From DATEPR01 sp036491115 (GTDB lineage Bacteria; Actinomycetota; Actinomycetes; Mycobacteriales; Pseudonocardiaceae), in contig DASXCQ010000100.1 of the NCBI GenBank assembly GCA_036491115.1, forward strand, positions 62,001-126,000: a stretch of 64,000 nucleotides of DNA. Direction: 5' to 3'. The position numbers and the translations under genes are program-made. A model generated the notes under the pieces. That model saw nothing but the letters and a program-made list of their open reading frames with translations. It had not been told where the DNA came from and did no database searches. Shown one piece after another: positions 23,794 to 31,808 of the stretch (position 1 is the first letter of the stretch; the number at the start of each line of letters is the position of its first letter).

Positions 23794-23893
23794 AGGTGCC
23801 GAGGGTAGCGGCGGCCAACCCGGATGCGTTCCGGCACGCCGGGTGACTACGCTTTGCGGACCGCCACCAGCATTCCGCGAGGAGCGACAAGTC

Positions 23894-25645
23894 GTGATCA
23901 CCAGGATGTCGTCGCTGTTCCTGCGCACCCTGCGCGAGGACCCAGCCGACGCCGAAGTACCCAGCCACCGCCTGCTCGTCCGCGCCGGTTACGTCCGCCG
24001 CGTCGCTCCGGGTGTGTTCTCCTGGCTGCCGCTCGGCATCCGCGTGCTCCGCAGGGTGGAACAGGTGGTGCGCGAGGAGATGGAGCGGATGGGCGGGCAG
24101 GAGATCCAACTGCCCGCGCTGCTGCCCCGCGAACCGTACGAGGCCACCAACCGCTGGACCGAGTACGGCCCGAACATCTTCCGGCTCAAGGACCGCAAGG
24201 ACGCCGACTACCTGCTCGGCCCGACCCACGAGGAACTGTTCGCGCTCACTGTGAAGGGCGAGTACACCTCGTACAAGGACTTTCCGGTCACGCTGTTCCA
24301 GATCCAGACGAAGTACCGGGACGAGCAGCGCCCTCGGGCCGGCATCATGCGCGGCCGCGAGTTCCTGATGAAGGACTCCTACTCGTTCGACCTGGACGAC
24401 GAGGGCCTGGCCCGCTCGTACCAGGCGCACCGCGACACCTACGTCCGCATCTTCGACCGGCTCGGTCTGAAGTACGTGATCGTGTTCGCCATGTCCGGCG
24501 CCATGGGTGGCTCGGCGTCCGAGGAGTTCCTCGCCGAGTCGGAGGTCGGTGAGGACACCTACGTGCGCAGCACCGAATCCGGCTTCGCGGCCAACGTGGA
24601 GGCCGTCGTCACGCCCGCGCCGCCCGAGCAGTCGATCGACGACAAGCCCGACGCGCAGGTGCACCACACGCCCGGCACGCCGACCATCCAGACATTGGTC
24701 GACTTCCTCAACGAGCGCACCGATCTCGGCCGCACCTTCACCGCCGCGGACACGCTGAAGAACGTCATGCTCAAGGTCCGCCGGCCCGGCGAGACCGAGT
24801 GGACGCTGCTCGCCGTCGGCGTGCCCGGCGACCGTGAGGTCGACATGAAGCGCCTGGAGGCAGCGCTCGACCCGGTCGAGGTCGCGCTGCTGGAGGAGGC
24901 CGACTTCGCCGCGAACTCGTTCCTGGTCAAGGGATACATCGGTCCTGGTGCGCTGGCCGCGAACGGTGTGCGGTACCTGGTGGACCCCAGGGTGGTGCGC
25001 GGCACCGCCTGGGTCACCGGCGCCGACAAGGCCGACCACCACGTGGTGGATCTGGTGTGTGGCAGGGACTTCACGCCGGACGGCACGATCGAGGCGGCCG
25101 AGGTGCGTGAAGGTGACCCGTCGCCGGACGGCAAGGGCACCCTGGAGGCCGCGCGCGGCATCGAGATCGGCCACGTCTTCCAGTTGGGCCGCAAGTACAC
25201 CGACGCGTTCGGAGTGGACGCGCTCGGCCCGGACGGGAAGCCGATCCGTGTCACCATGGGCTCCTACGGCGTCGGTGTGTCGCGTTTGGTCGCGGTGATC
25301 GCCGAGCAGAGCCACGACGCCGCCGGCCTGGTGTGGCCGAGGGTCGCCGCGCCGGCCGACGTGCACATGGTGATCGCCGGCAAGGACGACGCGGTGCGCG
25401 CGGGTGCGGAGCGGCTGGCGGCCGAGCTGGACGCGGCCGGGGTGTCCGTGCTGCTGGACGACCGCACGTCCACGCCGGGCGTGAAGTTCGCGGACGCCGA
25501 GCTGATCGGCGTGCCGACCATCCTGGTGGTCGGGCGCGGCCTGGCCAACGGCGTGGTCGAGGTCAAGGACCGGGCCACCAACGAGCGCACGGAGGTGCCG
25601 GTGGCCGAGGCCGTCGACCATCTGGTGCGGCTCGTCCGCAGCTGA
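23894..25645 (+). CDS. proS: Prolyl-tRNA synthetase (bacterial type)
   Basis: Class II aminoacyl-tRNA synthetase charging tRNA-Pro. The 583-residue protein begins with the usual VITRMSSLFLRTLREDPADA. Motif 1 is around GVFSWLPLGIRVLRRV, then PALLPREPYEATNRW, and motif 2 is TKYRDEQRPRAGIMRGREFL. A YbaK-like editing insertion spans about residues 245-385 (TPTIQTLVDFLNE onward). Motif 3 is MGSYGVGVSRLVAVIAEQ, and the C-terminal anticodon-binding domain follows (VLLDDRTSTPGVKFADAEL). GTG at 23894 is chosen for agreement with family N termini; GGAG lies upstream. Confidence 0.95.
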   Translation: MITRMSSLFLRTLREDPADAEVPSHRLLVRAGYVRRVAPGVFSWLPLGIRVLRRVEQVVREEMERMGGQEIQLPALLPREPYEATNRWTEYGPNIFRLKDRKDADYLLGPTHEELFALTVKGEYTSYKDFPVTLFQIQTKYRDEQRPRAGIMRGREFLMKDSYSFDLDDEGLARSYQAHRDTYVRIFDRLGLKYVIVFAMSGAMGGSASEEFLAESEVGEDTYVRSTESGFAANVEAVVTPAPPEQSIDDKPDAQVHHTPGTPTIQTLVDFLNERTDLGRTFTAADTLKNVMLKVRRPGETEWTLLAVGVPGDREVDMKRLEAALDPVEVALLEEADFAANSFLVKGYIGPGALAANGVRYLVDPRVVRGTAWVTGADKADHHVVDLVCGRDFTPDGTIEAAEVREGDPSPDGKGTLEAARGIEIGHVFQLGRKYTDAFGVDALGPDGKPIRVTMGSYGVGVSRLVAVIAEQSHDAAGLVWPRVAAPADVHMVIAGKDDAVRAGAERLAAELDAAGVSVLLDDRTSTPGVKFADAELIGVPTILVVGRGLANGVVEVKDRATNERTEVPVAEAVDHLVRLVRS

Positions 25646-25646
25646 G

Positions 25647-26336
25647 TCAGGGCAGGATCGCGGCCAGCGCCCGCGCGGTGTCGCCCAGGTCGGGCAGCAC
25701 TTCGTGGGCGCCCGCCGCGACCAGTGCGTCCGCCGGGAAACTGCCGGTGGCCACGGCGATCGCCCGCGCGTCGTGCGCCAGTGCAGCGTGCACGTCGTGC
25801 GGTGTGTCCCCGACCACCACCACGGCGTCGCCGGTGAACCGCGTGCCGTGCTGCCGGCCGGCACCGGCCACCGCTTCGGCGACCAGTTTCGAGCGTTCCT
25901 CGGACACCTCGCCGTAGCCGCCGATCGCCAGGTCCAGGTAGTCGTCCAGGTCGAACGCGGCGACCTTGATCGCCGCGATGCCGCGCAGGTTCCCGGTGAC
26001 CAGGGTCTGTACGACGTCACCCCGGCCGGCGATCTCCCGCAACAGGTCGGCCACGCCGGGCAGCACCACGCCGACCTCGGCCACCCGTTGCCGGTCCGCC
26101 TCCGCGATGCGGGTCACCGTCTCGTGCAGGCGGTCGATCATCTCGTCGGTCGGCTCGACGCCGGCACCGAGCAGCAGTTCCCTGGCTATCCACCGGTCGG
26201 TCCGGCCGGCGAAGGGCGGCATGGTGCCGATCTCGGTTCCGGTGAGTTCCCGGATCGCCTCGCGATACCAGCCGCCGCCGAGCCGGCGCAGGTCCAGCAG
26301 GGTCAGGTCGATGTCCCACAGCACGAGGGTGCGCAT
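25647..26336 (-). CDS. HAD family hydrolase (phosphoglycolate phosphatase-like)
   Basis: A 229-residue HAD phosphatase. Motif I is LWDIDLTLLDL (DxDxT, residues 8-12), motif II is LVTGN, and motif IV is VVVGDTPHDVHAA with the Asp pair. The cap region (residues 15-90) is the helical C1 type of the Gph/pyrophosphatase-like group. The substrate is unknown. The ATG at 26336 gives the standard start directly before motif I. It is 13 bp downstream of the next gene's stop, so both are probably in one operon, and it ends 1 bp from proS (convergent). Confidence 0.85.
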   Translation of the reverse strand: MRTLVLWDIDLTLLDLRRLGGGWYREAIRELTGTEIGTMPPFAGRTDRWIARELLLGAGVEPTDEMIDRLHETVTRIAEADRQRVAEVGVVLPGVADLLREIAGRGDVVQTLVTGNLRGIAAIKVAAFDLDDYLDLAIGGYGEVSEERSKLVAEAVAGAGRQHGTRFTGDAVVVVGDTPHDVHAALAHDARAIAVATGSFPADALVAAGAHEVLPDLGDTARALAAILP

Positions 26337-26349
26337 GAGGCCATTCTGG

Positions 26350-27084
26350 TCAGTCGGTCGGGCGTGCGGTCGCGATGATCCTGCGCAGTTCCGCGTCGGT
26401 CGCCGGCGGCGGATCCGCCGGCCCGCCACCGGTGTCCGCGTTGACGACGAGCACCCCGTCCTTGTCCGCCAGCCGCAGCACGAACACCAGCACCTCGCCC
26501 CGGCTGGCCAGGCACCGGTCGGCGTGCTGCCGTGCGGTGGCCACGACCAGCGCGCCCTGGATGATCGCGCCGGAGTGGGTGGTGCGCCGTACCGGCTGGG
26601 CCTTGCCGACGGTGAGCGTCGGCGGGGTGGCACCGGTGCTGTAGTACTGTGTCGCCGCCGCCTGCGCCACGGCCTCGGCCACCGCCCCCGGATCGGTCCT
26701 GGGCGCCGAGCCGCTGCCCAACGTCCCGCGCAGCAGGCGTTCCAGTGGCTTACCGCAGGTGTAGGCGGTGCGTTCGGCGCCCTGTGCCAGGCTCACCTGG
26801 CCGATCGTGCCGTCCTGCGGCGCGCTGAACCACAGCGTGGGCGGGATCTGGTAGGACAGCCCGCTCGCCGGGCTGCTCAGCGTCGGCCACGTCTGCGGCT
26901 GCGGCACCAGCGGCGCGGCGAAACCCAGCCCGGCATGACTGGCCCGGCCCCCGACGGCCTCGTCCCCACGGGTGAACACCACGGCGGCCACCGCACCGGC
27001 GGCCACCAGGAGCACGGCGGCGATCACCGCGCCACGCGGCCGCGCGGACGGCCTGGCGTGCTTCGGCCGCCCGCGATAGCCCAC
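26350..27084 (-). CDS. Membrane-anchored hypothetical protein
   Basis: A 244-residue protein: a basic N terminus (GRPKHARPSARPRG), one transmembrane segment (about residues 18-37, GAVIAAVLLVAAGAVAAVVF), then an extracytoplasmic domain. The latter carries two Cys (YTCGKPL and DRCLASRG) that may pair. I do not recognise the family. Its size, single anchor and Cys pair resemble the protein encoded at 27617-28411, though I see no clear sequence similarity. GTG start. Confidence 0.6.
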   Translation of the reverse strand: MGYRGRPKHARPSARPRGAVIAAVLLVAAGAVAAVVFTRGDEAVGGRASHAGLGFAAPLVPQPQTWPTLSSPASGLSYQIPPTLWFSAPQDGTIGQVSLAQGAERTAYTCGKPLERLLRGTLGSGSAPRTDPGAVAEAVAQAAATQYYSTGATPPTLTVGKAQPVRRTTHSGAIIQGALVVATARQHADRCLASRGEVLVFVLRLADKDGVLVVNADTGGGPADPPPATDAELRRIIATARPTD

Positions 27085-27138
27085 GAGACCGACAGTATCC
27101 GGCCGGCGACGGTCCGTCGCGCAGCCAAACGAGCGGTT

Positions 27139-27549
27139 TCAGCCGGTCAGCAGGCTCAACCGGACCGTCCGCACCGGGTTGTCCACGTTGGTGTCCACCA
27201 GGCAGACCGACTGCCACGTGCCCAACGCGAGCCGCCCGCCCAGAACCGGGACCGTGGCGTAGGGCGGGAGCAGCGCGGGCAGCACGTGATCGCGGCCATG
27301 ACCCGGCGAACCGTGCCGGTGCTGCCAGTGCCGGCCCTTCGGCAGCAGGTCGTGCAACACGGCCAGCAGGTCGTCGTCGCTGCCGGCGCCGGTCTCCAGG
27401 ATCGCCAGCCCGGCCGTGGCGTGCGGCACCCAGACGTGCAACAACCCGTCCGACATACCGGATTCGCCCACGAACCGGGCACATCGGTCGGTAAGGTCGA
27501 TCACGATCTCGGTGCTGCCCGTGCGGATCTCGAATTCCTGGCTCTGCAT
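27139..27549 (-). CDS. YjbQ/UPF0047 family protein
   Basis: A 136-residue YjbQ-type protein; some homologues have weak thiamine-phosphate synthase activity, and the cellular role is unsettled. The diagnostic motif VWVPHATAGLAILETG (His and Thr of the putative active site) is at about residues 40-55. RHGSPGHGRDHVLPALL and LGTWQSVCLVDTN complete the family pattern. The ATG at 27549 is the family start. It is divergent from the membrane-protein gene at 27617. Confidence 0.85.
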   Translation of the reverse strand: MQSQEFEIRTGSTEIVIDLTDRCARFVGESGMSDGLLHVWVPHATAGLAILETGAGSDDDLLAVLHDLLPKGRHWQHRHGSPGHGRDHVLPALLPPYATVPVLGGRLALGTWQSVCLVDTNVDNPVRTVRLSLLTG

Positions 27550-27616
27550 CGGGCCACCGTAGGAGAAACGGCGGGGGGTGTGACCCACTCCCGGTCACCC
27601 GTTACGGTGGTGAATT

Positions 27617-28411
27617 GTGTCGGATCCCTATGACTACCGAGCCCCCGCGCCGCCGCAGCCCGGCAGGCCCCAGGGATGGGCCGGCACGTCCCAGATGCCC
27701 TCGTCCGCACTCGGTGCTCCGCCCGCCGACACCAGCGGCTATGCACCCTACGGCCCGTCGGGGCGGACCACCGGTCGCGGCTCCGGCGGCCGCTTCCGGC
27801 CCGACCGCTCGAAGCTGCTCGACTACACGCTCAAGGGCCTGGGTCTGGTCGGCGTCGCCCTGGTGTCCGGTTTCCTCTGGTATCTGATCCGTAACAATCC
27901 GGCCCAGCAGCCCACGGCCCACTCGGCCCCGCCGGCCACGCCGGCCGGCGTGTACGCGTTCGAGCCGTTCACCAACCCCAGCACGGTCACCAACTGCGCC
28001 GCGCACGCCACCCGTGACGTGCTCACGTACCTGGAGAACAACCCGTGCGTGTCGCTGCGCCGGTCGCTGTTCACCACACAGCTGACCAACAGCGACAAGG
28101 TGATCACGTCGGTCGCGGTGGTCCGGATGCCGACCGACGCGGCCGCCGCCGCGCTGCGCAAGATCAGCGACGGCGACAACACCGGCCACATCAAGGACCT
28201 GGTCGAGGACGGCGTCGTGGTACCCAACGGCCCGAAGGACTTGCAGGAAGCCGGCTACTACTCCCGCCAGCGTGGCCCCAGGGTGATCATCGTCATGACG
28301 GAGTTCGTCGACGGCTCGCAGGACGGCTCCGGCCTGTCGGCCAGCGACCACACCCTGCGCGGGGTCAGCGCCGACGCGGCCAAGCAGGGCATCGGCGGCT
28401 CGGACAACTGA
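27617..28411 (+). CDS. Single-pass membrane protein of unknown function
   Basis: A 264-residue protein: a Pro/Gly/Tyr-rich cytoplasmic N terminus (residues 1-65, PAPPQPGRPQGW), one transmembrane helix (about 72-91, LKGLGLVGVALVSGFLWYLI), then an extracytoplasmic domain. That domain has a Cys pair (TNCAAHA and NNPCVSLR) and a mixed alpha/beta pattern (ITSVAVVRMPTDAAAAALRK). I do not recognise the domain. GTG start. It converges with the DUF4439 gene, 10 bp away. Confidence 0.65.
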   Translation: MSDPYDYRAPAPPQPGRPQGWAGTSQMPSSALGAPPADTSGYAPYGPSGRTTGRGSGGRFRPDRSKLLDYTLKGLGLVGVALVSGFLWYLIRNNPAQQPTAHSAPPATPAGVYAFEPFTNPSTVTNCAAHATRDVLTYLENNPCVSLRRSLFTTQLTNSDKVITSVAVVRMPTDAAAAALRKISDGDNTGHIKDLVEDGVVVPNGPKDLQEAGYYSRQRGPRVIIVMTEFVDGSQDGSGLSASDHTLRGVSADAAKQGIGGSDN

Positions 28412-28421
28412 GCGTCACCGC

Positions 28422-29480
28422 TCAGGCGGCCGAGCCGGGCATCGCCACCGAGGCCGGCGACTGGCCGGACAGCCTGCGCCACCGGGTCTGCCGCACCGCG
28501 GAATCCACCAGCGCGGCCAGCGCCGCCGACCGCAGTCCCGAGTCGTTCGTGTGCTCCAGCACCGACCGCCACGCCACCGTCGCGTCCGACTCGGCGACCG
28601 CCAGCGCGGCCAGCGCGGTCGGCTGGTTGGTCACCGGTGTCGGCACCAGGTAGGCGGGCTGGGCCGGCAGCGGCGTGACCCCACCCGAGGACAGCCGCTG
28701 CCCGCTGGCGTCCCGCAGGTTCTGCACCGCGTTCATCGCCGCGTCCAACTCGGCCTCCACCGAACTGGACACGAAGGCGCTCGCCGTCCCGTACAGCCAC
28801 AACGCGGCGTTCTCCGCGCCGAGCGCGTGCTGCAACGCGGTGCCCGTGTCGGCCGCGAGCGTGGTGTCGGCCGACGTCGAACCGTTCAGCGTCGCCGTGC
28901 CGCCGGAGGGCGCGGGCGCGGCGGAGGTGGCCGACGTGACCGTGATCGGCTTGCTGTCCAGCGCCTCGGCCAGGCTGGCGCAGCCCGCGGCGACCGAGCC
29001 GACCAGACCGGTCCGGTAGCGCGGCAGCTTCGGCATCAGCGTCGCCGCCTGGTGCTGGGCGGTGGTCATGCCCTTCAGCAGTTGGGCGGTGACGGTCGAC
29101 TCGTCGGTCAGCTTCGGCGGTGCGGCCTTGGTGGTCGGTGACGGGGTCGGGGTGGCGCCGGCCGGTACGCCCGCCGCGCGGTTCACCTCGGCCCGCAGCG
29201 CTGACGCCTGCTGTAGCCGGACGGCGGCGATCACCGCGAGTGTCGGCCCGTTGTCGGTGAACGCGGCGGCAGCGGCCTTCGCCGTGGCCGCGTCCTTGGT
29301 GGCCGCCGTCAGCATCGGCCGCAGCGGGTCGGGTGGCGGTGGTGGTGGTTGGCCGGTGCACGCGGCGGCCAGCGGTGCCGCGACCGCGACCAGCGCGCCT
29401 GCCCGGAGCAGCGCACGCCTGCTGATGCCCACGCCGGGCCCGTTCGTGCCGCCGCAGGCTCCCCGGTCAGCGCCGCGCAC
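28422..29480 (-). CDS. Tat-type lipoprotein with ferritin-like DUF4439 domain
   Basis: A 352-residue exported protein. The signal has the twin-arginine run SRRALLRAG (about 20-28), a hydrophobic stretch and a lipobox LAAAC (Cys41), then a Pro-rich linker. The C-terminal region (about 215-345) is a four-helix ferritin-like DUF4439 domain: ALQHALGAENAALWLYG, SSVEAELDAAMNAVQNLR, ALAVAESDATVAWRSVLEH. Actinobacteria often carry this gene just upstream of rimP on the opposite strand, as here. Function unknown; a metal-binding or oxidative role is only suggested by the fold. Confidence 0.78.
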   Translation of the reverse strand: MRGADRGACGGTNGPGVGISRRALLRAGALVAVAAPLAAACTGQPPPPPPDPLRPMLTAATKDAATAKAAAAAFTDNGPTLAVIAAVRLQQASALRAEVNRAAGVPAGATPTPSPTTKAAPPKLTDESTVTAQLLKGMTTAQHQAATLMPKLPRYRTGLVGSVAAGCASLAEALDSKPITVTSATSAAPAPSGGTATLNGSTSADTTLAADTGTALQHALGAENAALWLYGTASAFVSSSVEAELDAAMNAVQNLRDASGQRLSSGGVTPLPAQPAYLVPTPVTNQPTALAALAVAESDATVAWRSVLEHTNDSGLRSAALAALVDSAVRQTRWRRLSGQSPASVAMPGSAA

Positions 29481-29705
29481 AGTCCCCCCTCACCGTCTCC
29501 GTGACCGTGCGTGCGCGCCGGCCCGCCCGGTCGGAACCCTCATCCTGCCAGTCCGGCACCGGCCACTCCGTCGGAGTACCCGTGGTCGGCTCCACCCTGC
29601 CGATTCCGCCCGACGCGATACGCTGGGCGACCACGGCCGGCGATCCGACGTCGGCCGTGGTCGGCGTGCATGAGACGCCTGACCGGACGTGAGCGAGGAG
29701 TAGGC

Positions 29706-30266
29706 GTGCCCAGCGAGCAGCACGGCGGTACCCCGGCGCGGGACGCGCTCGTGGGCCGGTTGCGCCCTGTGGTCGCCGACGCGGTCGCCGGCCTCGGCGT
29801 CGACCTGGAGTCGCTCGAGGTCCAGGTGGCCGGCCGGCGCAAACTGGTCACGGTGGTGGTGGACGCCGACGACGGGGTCGAACTGGACCTGCTGTCCGGC
29901 GTGAGCAGGGCGGTGTCGGCCACGCTGGACGAGCACGACGCCATCCTCGGCGGCCCGTACACCCTCGAGGTCACCTCACCGGGGGTCGACCGGCCGCTGA
30001 CCCGGCCCCGGCAGTGGCGGCGGGCCAGGCTGCGGCTGGTCCGGATCCGCCCGCACGACGGCGCCGAGTTCACCGGACGCGTGGGCGCGTGCGACGAGGC
30101 CGGGGTGGAGCTGCTGGTGGACGGCACGCTGCGCCGGGTCGACTATCGGACCGTGGCCAGGGCCACCGTGGAAGTGGAGTTCCGGCAGCCGCCGGCAGCG
30201 GAACTGCTGATGCTGGAGAACAGCGGTCGGCAGCACGACAAGGATGCGAAGGAGGAGTCGAGGTGA
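29706..30266 (+). CDS. rimP: Ribosome maturation factor RimP
   Basis: Needed for 30S subunit maturation. The 186-residue protein has the N-terminal alpha/beta domain (VGLGVDLESLEVQ-type text AVAGLGVDLESLEVQVAG), then VVVDADDGVELDLLSGVSRA and the signature YTLEVTSPGVDRPLTRPR. A C-terminal SH3-like domain follows. The GTG at 29706 has GAGGAG six bases upstream; in-frame sequence before it is unrelated. Its stop overlaps nusA (GTGA), the standard rimP-nusA coupling. Confidence 0.93.
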   Translation: MPSEQHGGTPARDALVGRLRPVVADAVAGLGVDLESLEVQVAGRRKLVTVVVDADDGVELDLLSGVSRAVSATLDEHDAILGGPYTLEVTSPGVDRPLTRPRQWRRARLRLVRIRPHDGAEFTGRVGACDEAGVELLVDGTLRRVDYRTVARATVEVEFRQPPAAELLMLENSGRQHDKDAKEESR

Positions 30267-31318
30267 ACGTCGACATCGCCGCGTTGCGAGCGATCGAGCG
30301 CGACAAGGACATCCCCTTCGAGACGGTCATGGAAGCGATCGAGACCGCGCTGCTCACCGCGTACAAGCACACCGAGGGCCACCACCCGCACGCCAAGATC
30401 GACATCGACCGGAAGACCGGCGTGGTACGGGTACTGGCCCAGGAGGTCGGCCCCGAGGGCGAGATCCTCGAGGAGTGGGACGACACCCCGGAGGGTTTCG
30501 GCCGGATCGCCGCCACCACGGCCCGGCAGGTGATCCTGCAACGGCTGCGGGACGCCGAACACGAGCGCACCTTCGGTGAGTTCTCCGCCAAGGAAGGCGA
30601 GATCATCGCCGGCGTCGTGCAGCGCGACGCGCGGGCCAACTCGCGCGGCATGGTCGTGGTCCAGCTCGGCGACATCGAGGGCATGCTGCCGCCCGGCGAG
30701 CAGGTGCCCGGCGAGCAGTACGAGCACGGCACCCGCATCAAGTGCTACGTCGTCACCGTTGCCAGGGGCTCCCGCGGAACGCAGATCACGTTGTCCCGCA
30801 CGCATCCCAACCTGGTGCGCAGGCTGTTCGCCCTGGAGGTCCCGGAGATCGCCGACGGCACGGTGGAGATCCCCGCCGTGGCACGGGAAGCCGGGCACAG
30901 ATCGAAGATCGCGGTCCGCTCCACGGTGCCCGGCGTGAACGCCAAGGGAGCCTGCATCGGCCCGATGGGCGCCAGGGTGCGCAACGTGATGAGTGAGCTG
31001 GCCGGCGAGAAGATCGACATCATCGACCACTCGGACGACCCGGCGACGTTCGTCGGCAACGCCCTGTCGCCGGCCAAGGTGATCTCCGTCGAGGTGGTGG
31101 ACGACAAGGGCAAGGCCGCGCGGGTCGTCGTGCCGGACTACCAACTGTCTCTGGCGATCGGCAAGGAAGGCCAGAACGCCCGCCTGGCCGCCCGGCTCAC
31201 CGGCTGGCGGATCGACATCCGCAGCGACGCGGCGGGTCCGGCGACCACGGACGAGGACGATCCCGCTACCTCCGGTTACGGCGGCGCGGTTCCGGGCGCC
31301 GTCGCAGGTGAGTCGTAG
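30263..31318 (+). CDS. nusA: Transcription termination/antitermination factor NusA
   Basis: RNA polymerase-associated elongation, pausing and antitermination factor. The 351-residue protein starts with the polymerase-binding domain (AALRAIERDKDIPFETVMEA), then an S1 domain (EIIAGVVQRDARANSRGMVV), then two KH domains. The KH signatures are GVNAKGACIGPMGARVRNVM and LSLAIGKEGQNARLAARLTG. It lacks the acidic repeats of E. coli NusA, as usual in actinobacteria. The GTG start overlaps rimP, with GGAGGAG just upstream. Confidence 0.95.
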   Translation: MNVDIAALRAIERDKDIPFETVMEAIETALLTAYKHTEGHHPHAKIDIDRKTGVVRVLAQEVGPEGEILEEWDDTPEGFGRIAATTARQVILQRLRDAEHERTFGEFSAKEGEIIAGVVQRDARANSRGMVVVQLGDIEGMLPPGEQVPGEQYEHGTRIKCYVVTVARGSRGTQITLSRTHPNLVRRLFALEVPEIADGTVEIPAVAREAGHRSKIAVRSTVPGVNAKGACIGPMGARVRNVMSELAGEKIDIIDHSDDPATFVGNALSPAKVISVEVVDDKGKAARVVVPDYQLSLAIGKEGQNARLAARLTGWRIDIRSDAAGPATTDEDDPATSGYGGAVPGAVAGES

Positions 31319-31371
31319 CCGCAACGGCGAGATCCGGTTCGGTGACCGGACGGCCAGGAGATAGACTGGTC

Positions 31372-31722
31372 GTGGTGCGACGTCATCGACCGGTTCCCGC
31401 GCGTCTCGGCCCAGTCCGAACCTGCGTGGGTTGCCGTGCCGCGACGTCGGCCACCGAGTTGCTGCGAGTGGTGGTCGTGGACGGGGCCGTGGTTCCTGAT
31501 CCCGAGCGCACGCTGCCCGGTCGCGGAGCCTGGCTCCATGTGCGATCGGACTGCCTGCGCACCGCGTACCGGCGGCGGGCGTTGCCCAGGGCCTTTCGGG
31601 TGCCGGGTGAGCTCGACGTCGAACCGGTTCGCCTCCACCTGTCGGAGCTGCTCGGCGAGAGCGTCGACGTGGGAGTTCCCTCACGTTCGGTCAGAGCAAG
31701 GAAGCAGGTCGACCCGTCATGA
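31372..31722 (+). CDS. ylxR: YlxR/DUF448 RNA-binding protein
   Basis: A 116-residue YlxR-type protein. The family core is RTCVGCRAATSATELLRVVV, then PDPERTLPGRGAWLHVR with SDCLRTA. It is normally encoded between nusA and infB, exactly as here, and is thought to bind RNA or the RNase P RNA in some bacteria. Several GTG codons are possible; 31372 is used because AGGAG (31356-31360) is 11 bases upstream, but 31375 is equally defensible. Confidence 0.87.
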   Translation: MVRRHRPVPARLGPVRTCVGCRAATSATELLRVVVVDGAVVPDPERTLPGRGAWLHVRSDCLRTAYRRRALPRAFRVPGELDVEPVRLHLSELLGESVDVGVPSRSVRARKQVDPS

Positions 31723-31808
31723 GTCAGCCGTGAAGCTGAAGCCATGAACGCGCGACGTTAGGACGAGGTCGACGGCCAGCCCGCCGACCTCACCAGATGA
31801 GGAGAGCA